This document shows, in pieces, positions 53,067-60,621 of a stretch of 64,000 nt of DNA; position 1 is the first letter of the stretch; each line of letters starts with the position of its first letter. The notes beneath the pieces are model-generated. The model was not told the origin of the DNA and did not search any database. It saw nothing but the letters and a program-made list of their open reading frames with translations. The stretch covers positions 1-64,000 of the forward strand of contig NZ_MDSK01000028.1 of NCBI RefSeq assembly GCF_002940205.1, given 5' to 3'. The DNA comes from Xanthomonas arboricola pv. guizotiae. GTDB taxonomy: Bacteria > Pseudomonadota > Gammaproteobacteria > Xanthomonadales > Xanthomonadaceae. The translations under genes were made by a program, and so were the position numbers.

Positions 53067-55088
53067 TCAGAGGATCGGCACCAATCCCGCACCGAAGGCG
53101 GTCAGCATCCGCACCAGCAGCCACTTCGGGCCGACGTTGACCTCGGGGAAATCGCCCACCGCCACATAGCATTGCCGGAACTGCGGGTCCTGGCGCTTGA
53201 GCGGGAACGGGCAACCCGGGCCCGGCTGGAACTCGTAATTGGTGGCGTAGCGCCAGGGCCAGAAATCCAGCACCGGCAAGGCTTCGGACACCTTGCCCAC
53301 GCTGTAGTTCAATCCGCTCAGCACCGGCGGCTTTTCGCGCGGGGCCACGGTCCAGGCGTTTTCCGGCGCCATGTCGCGCTCGATGCTGGCGGCCAGCGCC
53401 TGCGCAAAGCGCGCATCGTCGATCACCACCGCCGCTTCGGTGTTGTAGTTCTCGCTGCGCGGGTCGAAGTTGTGCGTGCCGATCACGCCGATGCGGCGGT
53501 CCACCACCAACGACTTGGCATGCAGGCCCATGCGCGCACCGGCACGGGTCACCGGCAGCGGCTTGTTGACCGCGCGCGTGCCCAGGAACGAGGGCCGTGT
53601 CTCGGTGCGCAGCACACGCCGATCGACCTCGCTGCCGCCGGGCGCGCGGCCTGCGCCACCCCCGCTGCCGCGGATCGCAGTGCCGGCCGTGCCACCTCCA
53701 CCGCCACCACTGCCACGCATGGCGTTGCCGGCCGCACTGCCGCCGATCACGCGGTTGACCCGACCATCGTCTTCGGCCGGCTCAGCCGCCGCGGGGTTGA
53801 GCGGATCGGGCACCAGATTGGCGTACTCCACCGGCGCGTTCAGCGGGAACGGCTTGAACTCGTAGACGTTGAAGCCCAGCTCGCGCATGTTGCGGCGTTT
53901 GAACTTGTACGACAGCGCATACACGATCGGGTTGTCGGTGGCGGCCAGGCTATTGGTCGACACCACGATCCGCGGCGGCTGTGGGCGCTGGCGCAATGCG
54001 CGGAAGATCGCCTGCGCCTCGTCGGACAGCACCAGATACGGGGTCTGCAGCAGCACTTCCTGCTGCGCGCCGGCAATCAGGCCGTCCAGTTCCGGCGCGG
54101 TGGACACCGCCTTGGCGGCGTGCTCCTTGCGATGCTTCTGCGGCAGATCGGCCACATACAGCACGCGCTGCACCGGCATGGCCGGGGTCACGAACGCATC
54201 GCGCACGAACTGCGGATCGCGCGCCTCCCGATCGACCCGTTCCACCCGATCGGGGCGGCGGAACGTGGCCGGCGGCATCTTGGGCGCGCCCTGCTCCAGC
54301 AGCAGGCGCCCGACATCGTTCAGACGTTCGGCCGGCACGCTGCGGCGCGCGCGCCAGAACGCATCGAAATTGGCCGCCATCGCGCGTACTTCCGGCCCGG
54401 CTAGGATCACGTCGCGGTCGCGGAAGTTGTACTCGCTGTCCCAGTCGTAATAGTCGTCCTGGTAATTGCGGCCGCCGACCACGCCGAGCACGTCGTCCAC
54501 CACCAGCAGCTTGTTGTGCATGCGCTGGTTGAAGCGACGGAAGCAGCACAGCACGCTGCCGGCATAGTCGAAGTAATTGAGTTTGACCTTGCCGAAGGTC
54601 GGGTTGTAGATGCGCAGCTGCAGGTTTTCGTGGCTGCTGGCCAGCGCACCGAGAATCTGCAAATCGGCGATCGCCGAAAGCTGATCGATCAGGATGCGCA
54701 CCTTGACCCCGCGCTGCGCCGCATCGGTCAGCGCATCCAGCACCATCCGCGCGCTGTCGTCCTTGTCGAAGATGTAGGTCTGCAGGTCGATGCTGCGGGT
54801 GGCGCTGCGGATCAGGTTGAGCCGCGCCACCAGCGATTCTTCGCCGTGATCGACGATGGTGGCGTAATGCCGCGGCGCGGCCGGCGTGGAGGCGGTGATC
54901 GCCTCACCACCCAGCGCGCGCAGCGGCGAGAGCTGGGCACAACGATTGGCCTGCGTGCAGCTGACCACGGTGCTGCGGGCAGCCGCCGCCACCCCGGCGG
55001 CACGGTTGCGTTCGATTTGCGACAGGCCGGCGCATCCGGTGCCGAGCAACGGCGTTGCCAGCACAAGCACCCTCAACAGGAACCTCAC
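53067..55088 (-). CDS. Phospholipase D-family lipoprotein (cardiolipin synthase-like)
   Basis: A 673-residue protein with two phospholipase-D active sites. It starts at a GTG, inside a GTGA overlap with the yceI-like gene, giving a signal peptide with lipobox GTGC. The HKD motifs are MHNKLLVVDD (first half, near residue 215) and LHAKSLVVDRRIGVIGTHNFD (second half, near residue 530). Between them is a Gly/Arg-rich, probably disordered insert (from about residue 460: GSGGGGGGTAGTAIRGSGGG) that ClsC-like relatives lack. It may synthesise cardiolipin or cut a phosphodiester at the periplasmic face. Confidence 0.9.
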   Translation of the reverse strand: MRFLLRVLVLATPLLGTGCAGLSQIERNRAAGVAAAARSTVVSCTQANRCAQLSPLRALGGEAITASTPAAPRHYATIVDHGEESLVARLNLIRSATRSIDLQTYIFDKDDSARMVLDALTDAAQRGVKVRILIDQLSAIADLQILGALASSHENLQLRIYNPTFGKVKLNYFDYAGSVLCCFRRFNQRMHNKLLVVDDVLGVVGGRNYQDDYYDWDSEYNFRDRDVILAGPEVRAMAANFDAFWRARRSVPAERLNDVGRLLLEQGAPKMPPATFRRPDRVERVDREARDPQFVRDAFVTPAMPVQRVLYVADLPQKHRKEHAAKAVSTAPELDGLIAGAQQEVLLQTPYLVLSDEAQAIFRALRQRPQPPRIVVSTNSLAATDNPIVYALSYKFKRRNMRELGFNVYEFKPFPLNAPVEYANLVPDPLNPAAAEPAEDDGRVNRVIGGSAAGNAMRGSGGGGGGTAGTAIRGSGGGAGRAPGGSEVDRRVLRTETRPSFLGTRAVNKPLPVTRAGARMGLHAKSLVVDRRIGVIGTHNFDPRSENYNTEAAVVIDDARFAQALAASIERDMAPENAWTVAPREKPPVLSGLNYSVGKVSEALPVLDFWPWRYATNYEFQPGPGCPFPLKRQDPQFRQCYVAVGDFPEVNVGPKWLLVRMLTAFGAGLVPIL

Positions 55089-55657
55089 GGGCGCCGCGCC
55101 TCCTGCAACCGCCCACGCAGAATGAACGTCACCCGGTCGCCCAGGGCCATCTGCCACGCATTCATTCCGTAACGTCCACGCAGGACCGTACCTCGACTGA
55201 TTACATCGCAATCATAGCCCGGCCGCGCGCATTCAGCCGGCACCACGTGCAAGGTCTCGACGTGGGTGATTCCGCGAATGGTCAGGTTGCCGGTGATGTC
55301 GCCGCCCTTCTTCACCACTTCTGCGGCATAGGGAAACGACTCGAATTCCACCACCGGGTACTGCGCGACGTCGAAAAAATCCTCGCCGCGCATCCACGCC
55401 GTGTAGCGGTCCTTGCCGGGAATTTCCACCTGCGTGGCATCCAGACGGAAGCGCACCTGCTGGCGGCCGTCGGGCAATTCCGCCAGTTCACCCCGAAAGC
55501 GCGGAAACAACCCCTCGATCTTCATACCGAAGCGCGACCTGATCTCGAACCCGAAGCGCGACTGCACCGGATCGATGGAATGCAGCTTCTGCTGCGCCAT
55601 GCAGGGAAGAGCGACCCAGAGCGCGAGCCAGGCAAACCAGCGCAGCGACGATGGCAC
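55085..55657 (-). CDS. YceI-family lipid-binding periplasmic protein
   Basis: A 190-residue protein with a signal peptide (WFAWLALWVALPCMAQ) and the YceI lipocalin-like beta-barrel (HSIDPVQSRFGFEIRSRFG, then FEVAQYPVVEFESF-like sequence and GNLTIRGITHVETL). The family binds isoprenoid chains such as polyisoprenoid quinones. The 4-bp overlap with the phospholipase-D gene implies translational coupling. Confidence 0.9.
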   Translation of the reverse strand: MPSSLRWFAWLALWVALPCMAQQKLHSIDPVQSRFGFEIRSRFGMKIEGLFPRFRGELAELPDGRQQVRFRLDATQVEIPGKDRYTAWMRGEDFFDVAQYPVVEFESFPYAAEVVKKGGDITGNLTIRGITHVETLHVVPAECARPGYDCDVISRGTVLRGRYGMNAWQMALGDRVTFILRGRLQEARRP

Positions 55658-55660
55658 GGA

Positions 55661-56137
55661 TCAAGGCCACCAGAAGGCGGTCAGGCGGGCGATCCCCGGT
55701 TCAATGGCCGCATCCAGCGGCAATGCCAGCAAGGCGATCGCGGCAGTCGGCATGCCGCGGTAGTCGCCGGTCTGGCCGCTGTGCATCAAGGCGGCCAGCC
55801 GTTCCAGGCCCGGGTTGTGGCCGACCAGCAGCAGGCGCTCGGCATCGCGGTGCTCGTCCACCAGGCTGGCCAGGGTGCCCGGCGTGGCGTCGTAGATCCG
55901 CTCGTCCAGGCGTTGTTCGATATAGCCGGTGAGTTCCAGCACCGCTTCCAGCGTCTCGCGCGCACGCCGCGCCGGCGAGCACAGCACGCGGTCGGGCACC
56001 AGGCGTTGCTCGCGCAGCCAGCGGCCGGCCGCTTCGGCCTCGGCGATGCCGTGCGGGGACAACGGGCGATCCAGATCGGCCTGGCCGGTGTCGGCCGGCT
56101 CGGCGTGGGCGTGTCGCAGCAATATCAGTTCGCGCAT
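55661..56137 (-). CDS. sixA: SixA-type histidine phosphatase
   Basis: A 158-residue protein of the histidine phosphatase family. The catalytic RHG-like motif is LLRHAHAEPAD at residues 6-16, VLCSPARRARETLE and LLLVGHNPGLERLAALM follow. Size and motif fit SixA, which dephosphorylates the histidine of a phosphorelay or of the PTS protein NPr in E. coli; the true substrate here is unknown. The gene begins at MRELILLRH. It is 3 bp from the yceI-like gene and 14 bp from the ParA-like gene. Confidence 0.88.
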   Translation of the reverse strand: MRELILLRHAHAEPADTGQADLDRPLSPHGIAEAEAAGRWLREQRLVPDRVLCSPARRARETLEAVLELTGYIEQRLDERIYDATPGTLASLVDEHRDAERLLLVGHNPGLERLAALMHSGQTGDYRGMPTAAIALLALPLDAAIEPGIARLTAFWWP

Positions 56138-56151
56138 GAAAACACTCCGGT

Positions 56152-56784
56152 CTAGGATTTCTTGAGCCACCTGAACAGCGGCTCCCAATCCTGTTGATGG
56201 TCGCGCACCTGCGCCGAGCGGTAATCGAACAGGCTGCGCCCCAGGCCGGCCATCACCACATAGGCCTGGGTGTCGCGCAGCTGGGTCACCAGGGGATAGG
56301 GCCAGGCGCCGATCATCTCGGCAGCTTGCTGCGAGGTCTGGGTCCAGGGACGGGCGCGGTTGAGCACCAGGCCCACCGGCAATTTGCGCTGATGCACGCG
56401 CGGCACCTTGGCCAGCGTGTTGAGGAAGCCGACCACCGCCTCGATATCCAGCGCCGAGGACAGCACCGGCACCACGATGGCATCGACATGGTCGAGGAAG
56501 CCGCTCAGGTCATCGGCCATCGCACCGGCCGGGGCATCGATGACCAGCTGGTCGGTGCCGTCGGGCACCGCGGCCTGCCAGTTGCGCCGGCGGGTGGCGT
56601 CGATCGGCAATACCGCACTTTCCAGGCTGGCGCGACGCTGCGCCCAGCGCGTGGACGAGCCTTGCGGATCGGCGTCCGCCAGCACGGTGCGCTGGCCCTG
56701 CAAGGCCGCGTGGGCGGCCAGATTGGTGGCGATCGTGGTCTTGCCGACGCCGCCTTTGGAGCCGGCCACCAGGACTGTCTTCAT
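56152..56784 (-). CDS. Orphan ParA-type ATPase
   Basis: A 210-residue ParA/MinD-family ATPase. The deviant Walker A is [18 protein letters not shown] (residues 8-25) and the Walker A' and B segments are [14 protein letters not shown] and LVIDAPAG. There is no ParB-like or parS-like partner nearby, so plasmid-type partitioning is not supported; chromosomal orphans usually position large complexes such as chemoreceptors or secretion machines. It lies in a cluster with sixA and yceI on the same strand. Confidence 0.9.
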   Translation of the reverse strand: MKTVLVAGSKGGVGKTTIATNLAAHAALQGQRTVLADADPQGSSTRWAQRRASLESAVLPIDATRRRNWQAAVPDGTDQLVIDAPAGAMADDLSGFLDHVDAIVVPVLSSALDIEAVVGFLNTLAKVPRVHQRKLPVGLVLNRARPWTQTSQQAAEMIGAWPYPLVTQLRDTQAYVVMAGLGRSLFDYRSAQVRDHQQDWEPLFRWLKKS

Positions 56785-56937
56785 GCACGCCTCGCTTCCG
56801 GGAGCAAGCCGGCAGCGTACACCGCGACGAAGTGAGGAAGTAGTCGAAAGGCGTTAAACGTCCGCCAGCGAGCACTCTCGCATTGCAGCATCGTCCCCTT
56901 GGCAGATGGCCGAGGCGACGTGCGCTGGCCAAGCGGA

Positions 56938-58008
56938 TCAGCGGGCCTGCTGGCTCGGCGCGCCCGGCTGCCATCCCGCAGGCGGCTGCACCGCAAGACC
57001 TTGACGCTGCAGCCGCGCACGCAACGCCGGCACTTCGCCCTGCGTCAGGACGGCATCCAGCGCGTTGGCCCGCCCATCGACCGTGGCTGTGCGGTATTGC
57101 TGATGCTGCAGCCACTGCAGCTCTCGTACCCGCGCCTGCCAGCGCGTGGCGTCGGCACCGCTGCTCAGCGTTGCCATGCCTCTGGCACCGATCATGGCGG
57201 TGACCATGGTGGACTCGTCGTTGGCCACGTTGTTGAGCACGGCCATGCACTCGTCGCGTAACGCGGGCGTGGCAACGGTAGGGCTGCAGCGCCGCACCAG
57301 ATCGCCCAGCGCAGGGAGCGCATGTGCAGACCAGGCCCCCATCACGAACATCGCCGCCATGCCTGCGCCCGTGGAGGGCATGCCTTGTGCGTCGAGTTGC
57401 GCGCGCAAGCCGACCGAGGCCAACGATGGCCATTGCACGCCTTCGTAGCTGGCATGCAGGGCCCTGCCGAGTGCCAGCGTCCCGCTGTCGAAATGATCGG
57501 ACTGCACGGCGGCCTGCCAGGCACGTTCGGTGGCCGCCTGGTCGCCGCGGCGCTGGGCAGCCGCATAGGCACGCAGATGCACACTGGCGTCACCGGCATC
57601 GGCCTGCTCCAGGAAGGCCAGCGCAGCGCCTGGGTCGCAGCGCAATGCCGGTGGGCAACCGGCGGCTTCCATGCGCGCCACCAACGGGTCGCGCGGCCGC
57701 GCGTCCAGGGCACGCTGCAGCCAGACGCGCTGGATGGGGGCATCGCCTGCGTCTGCAGCCGGCGCCGCCTCGTCCTCGGCATCGACCCACAACAGACCGG
57801 CCAGATACAGCTGCCTGGGCTCGCCGCTGGACGCCATGCTGCGCAGGCGTGCCTGCATGGCCTGGCCGACCTGGCGCGCCCATTGATCCACCAGCGGATC
57901 GTTGGCCGCAGCCGCTGTGCTCGCAGGCGCTGCCGCCATTGCCGAATGTGCCGCGCAGACGCTTCCAAGCCATAGCAGCGCCGTGGTGATCAAGCGATAT
58001 CCGTGCAT
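56938..58008 (-). CDS. Exported protein with TPR-like helices, unknown function
   Basis: A 356-residue protein with a signal peptide (ITTALLWLGSVCAAHSAMAA). The rest is helical with Ala-rich units (DPLVARMEAAGCPPALRCDPGAALAFLEQA), six or more cysteines and Sel1- or TPR-like spacing. No family recognised. A good ribosome-binding site (GGAG) stands 8 bp before ATG. It is not overlapping with its neighbours. Confidence 0.65.
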   Translation of the reverse strand: MHGYRLITTALLWLGSVCAAHSAMAAAPASTAAAANDPLVDQWARQVGQAMQARLRSMASSGEPRQLYLAGLLWVDAEDEAAPAADAGDAPIQRVWLQRALDARPRDPLVARMEAAGCPPALRCDPGAALAFLEQADAGDASVHLRAYAAAQRRGDQAATERAWQAAVQSDHFDSGTLALGRALHASYEGVQWPSLASVGLRAQLDAQGMPSTGAGMAAMFVMGAWSAHALPALGDLVRRCSPTVATPALRDECMAVLNNVANDESTMVTAMIGARGMATLSSGADATRWQARVRELQWLQHQQYRTATVDGRANALDAVLTQGEVPALRARLQRQGLAVQPPAGWQPGAPSQQAR

Positions 58009-58073
58009 GTATTGCTCCTGTCCATGTGGGCGCGCAGTGTTGCGGGCCAGCATTTCATACGGACCAGGCCCTA

Positions 58074-58991
58074 TCAAGCCACCAGGCGTGCCAACAACCA
58101 GGCCCATGCAGGCAGGGTCAGCAGCGACAGCAGGATGCTGTAGCCGACCATCGCTGCGGCCAGGCGCGGCGCCAGCCGATGCGAGATGGCCAGCGCAGCG
58201 GCGGTGATCATGGTGGGCATGGCCGATTCGAGCACGTTGGTCTGCAGCATCGCGCCATGCAGGCCGAGCGCCAACGACAGCGGCAACGCCAGGATCGGCA
58301 TCACTGCCAACTTGAAGGCCAGGCCCACGGCCAAGGGTTTGAGTTCGTCCGCAGGCAGGCGCAACTGCAGCGAAAAGCCCACCGCCAGCATCACCAGCGG
58401 CAGCATCGCGTCGGCCAGGCTCTTCAAGCCCGCGCCGATCCAGGTCGGCGGCTGTTCCGGCATCATCGTCAATGCAAACAGCAATGCCCATAGCGGCGGG
58501 AAGCGCAGCACGCGCAACAGGATCAGCTTTGCGGTCGGCGGAGTGTCGCCGCTGTAGCGGGCCAGCACGTACAGCCCGAACGTCGATAACAGCACGAAGG
58601 TGCCGAACTGGTCGTAGACCACTGCATACGGCAGGGCATGATCGCCGATCAACGCGCGCACCATCGGAAAGCCGATGAAGCTGGAGTTGGTGAACACCAC
58701 GCACATCAACAGCGCGGCGTATTCCTCGCGCTTGAACCGGAACAGGCGGCTGCAGCCCCACAGCAGCGGCACGATGATGGCGGTCAGCAACCACGGCGTG
58801 GCGATCACTCCACCCAGCGAGGCATCCAGGTGCAACCGCGGCACATAGGTCAGCACCGAGGCTGGCAGGCAGATGTACAACACGATGCGATTGAGTACAT
58901 CGGCGCTGTTGTCCGGCAGCACCCGCAAGCGCGCGAACAGCAGGCCCAGCCCCAACATCGCCAGAATCAACGCAAATGCATCCACCGCCAT
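58074..58991 (-). CDS. AEC-family transporter
   Basis: A 305-residue membrane protein with ten hydrophobic segments of the auxin-efflux-carrier type. N-terminal block AFALILAMLGLGLLFARLRVLP, the central loop and the conserved C-terminal half VTNVLESAMPT-like segment read as LQTNVLESAMPTMITAAALA identify the family. Substrates of bacterial members include malonate and other carboxylates; none can be assigned here. The start is the second candidate Met (MAVDAFAL), ten codons after the first. Confidence 0.85.
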   Translation of the reverse strand: MAVDAFALILAMLGLGLLFARLRVLPDNSADVLNRIVLYICLPASVLTYVPRLHLDASLGGVIATPWLLTAIIVPLLWGCSRLFRFKREEYAALLMCVVFTNSSFIGFPMVRALIGDHALPYAVVYDQFGTFVLLSTFGLYVLARYSGDTPPTAKLILLRVLRFPPLWALLFALTMMPEQPPTWIGAGLKSLADAMLPLVMLAVGFSLQLRLPADELKPLAVGLAFKLAVMPILALPLSLALGLHGAMLQTNVLESAMPTMITAAALAISHRLAPRLAAAMVGYSILLSLLTLPAWAWLLARLVA

Positions 58992-59321
58992 GGTGTGGTC
59001 AGGTCCGTGGGAAAGCAGCAATCAGCATCGCATAGTGAGCGTCGTGCCTGGATCGGCGACTGGCTAGATTGGCGAGCATGCCTACGCGTGGCGCAGATCG
59101 TTCGCTCAACGCCTGGCGACAGGCATGTCGAGGCTTGCCGCTTCTGGGATGTTGCCAAAGCTAGTCAGTCGAGGGCTCGGTGCCCTCACCGCACTAGGAA
59201 GTTGGTCGGTGGCCGAATGAAAAACTGCTTGCTCGATGCATCGACCATTGAGCCATTGAGCCATTGAGCCGGCCCATCATTCTCCAACGATGCACATCGC
59301 GCACCGCTCTTGACCGTGCAC

Positions 59322-59476
59322 ACCGACCATCTCGACGGGTCCTTGCCCGCTCACCGTCGCGGGACCTTACGCGGCATGGATGCCGCGTAAGAGCCTACAA
59401 GGACGTACTTGCGGCGTGTCCCGCGATGGTGGGCGGGCAAGGGCCCTGCAGCCAAGCCGCAGATCAACCGCTCTAC
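59322..59476. repeat. Large hairpin repeat, copy 1
   Basis: Outer arms of 24 bp (59341-59364 and 59419-59442, two mismatches) enclose an inner 11-bp palindrome TTACGCGGCAT / ATGCCGCGTAA around two bases, then an ACGTACTTGCGGCGTG stretch. The right end reads, on the minus strand, like the D-arm of a tRNA (AGCTCAATCGTAGAGCGG), but the anticodon stem cannot form. Confidence 0.85.
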
Positions 59477-59510
59477 GATTGAGCTATCGCACGGACGACT
59501 GCCTCAAAAG

Positions 59511-59665
59511 ACCGACCATCTCGACCAGTCCTTGCCCGCCCACCGTCGCGGGACCTTACGCGGCATGGATGCCGCGTAAGGTCCTACAAGGACGTACTTG
59601 TGGCGTGTCCTGCGAGGGTGGGCGGGCAAGGGCCCTGCAGCCAAATCGCAGAGCAACCGCTCTAC
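59511..59665. repeat. Large hairpin repeat, copy 2
   Basis: Same architecture, 189 bp downstream of copy 1: arms 59530-59553 and 59608-59631, identical inner palindrome, minor base changes in the arms. Its tRNA-like tail lacks the D-stem pairing seen in copy 1. Confidence 0.85.
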
Positions 59666-59789
59666 ATGTGATCCATCCGCACAGGCCAATCGCAGGTCGC
59701 GATGGCCCGCCGGCACCGGCCACAAACGCCGTGCGACGTGATGTACAGCAGCGCGCTACGGGACTTCCTGCAGCGCGCCCGCCGCCGAG

Positions 59790-60428
59790 TTACGGAAACG
59801 CCGGCGGGTTCGCCTGCCATGCCGCAAAGACCTCGGCCAGGCTGGCGCGTTCGGCCTCGCGCCAATCCGGCAGCAAGGTGGCGTAGCTGGCGGTGCTGCT
59901 CCAGCGATCCGGCCAGGTGCGCACCGCGGCGGCATACCACTCCACCGCTTCCTGCTTACGCCCGCTGCGCCATAGCGCCAGGGCGGCGGTGGTCGGCAAC
60001 CAGGCCGGCGCGGCCGGGCGGCCGTTGGCAAGGCTGGCCCACTGCTGCAAGGCCTTGTCGGGCTGGTCGGCGCGCAACAGATCCCAGCCGTAGTTCCAGG
60101 TGATGGCACGGTATTGCTGACTGCCGTTGGCGACCAGCGCCAGCGCGCCCTGGTAGAGCTCGTCGCCCAACTGCGTGCGCCCACCGGCATAGGCCAGCGA
60201 GGCCAGTTGCGCGCGCGGCTCGGCCGCGCGGGCATCGCGCTGCACCATCGCCGCCAGGCGGTCGACCACCGCATCGCCCTGCCCCTGTACCGCGATCACG
60301 GCCTTGGGGGTGCCGCGATCTTCGTCGAAATAGAACTCCTTGGGCTTGGGCAGGTTCTGCGCCTGCGCCATCGACCACACGCCCCCGAGCAAGGCCAACA
60401 GCGCGGCCCATGCGTATTTCCTTTTCAC
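59790..60428 (-). CDS. Exported TPR-like protein, unknown function
   Basis: A 212-residue protein that begins at a GTG (VKRKYAWAALLALLGGVWSMAQA), giving a signal peptide with cleavage after AQA. The mature part has about four TPR-like helix pairs (ELYQGALALVANGSQQYRAITWNYGWDLLRA and following). Upstream ATG codons in frame give an odd, cysteine-rich, non-conserved N-terminus. Divergent from the large oxidoreductase gene, with a 193-bp space that must carry both promoters. Function unknown. Confidence 0.72.
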   Translation of the reverse strand: MKRKYAWAALLALLGGVWSMAQAQNLPKPKEFYFDEDRGTPKAVIAVQGQGDAVVDRLAAMVQRDARAAEPRAQLASLAYAGGRTQLGDELYQGALALVANGSQQYRAITWNYGWDLLRADQPDKALQQWASLANGRPAAPAWLPTTAALALWRSGRKQEAVEWYAAAVRTWPDRWSSTASYATLLPDWREAERASLAEVFAAWQANPPAFP

Positions 60429-60621
60429 TGGCTTTATCCCCTGACAGCAAACGACCCTTCCCGTCCCCATCGTAACCGCAGCGCGACGGCTGTGCACCCG
60501 CATGCAACGGGCGCGTGAAGGGCGACTGCTACACTTTGCACCGCCGTTTTGGCATCCGTCGGGCGGGTCATCGGTTTCAGATGACACGCACCGGGTCCCA
60601 GCCACCCTTTCCGGGCACGCC

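Larger units (their letters stand above)
58992..59789. other. 798-bp intergenic region with hairpin repeats
   Basis: No gene. The first 330 bp show nothing except three tandem copies of CATTGAGC at 59246-59269. The rest holds two copies of a ~155-bp hairpin element (59322-59476 and 59511-59665). Confidence 0.85.

Noticed and set aside
52284-54404. Open frame of 706 codons on the plus strand
   Set aside because: It is antisense to the thioesterase and phospholipase-D genes. It reads through the heptamer tract as repeated residues, a typical shadow artefact.
59440-59490. Possible tRNA gene on the minus strand
   Set aside because: A D-arm-like segment exists, but the anticodon stem fails to pair and no T-arm or CCA-side acceptor follows. 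It repeats at 59630-59665 in a degenerate form, so it belongs to the hairpin repeat.
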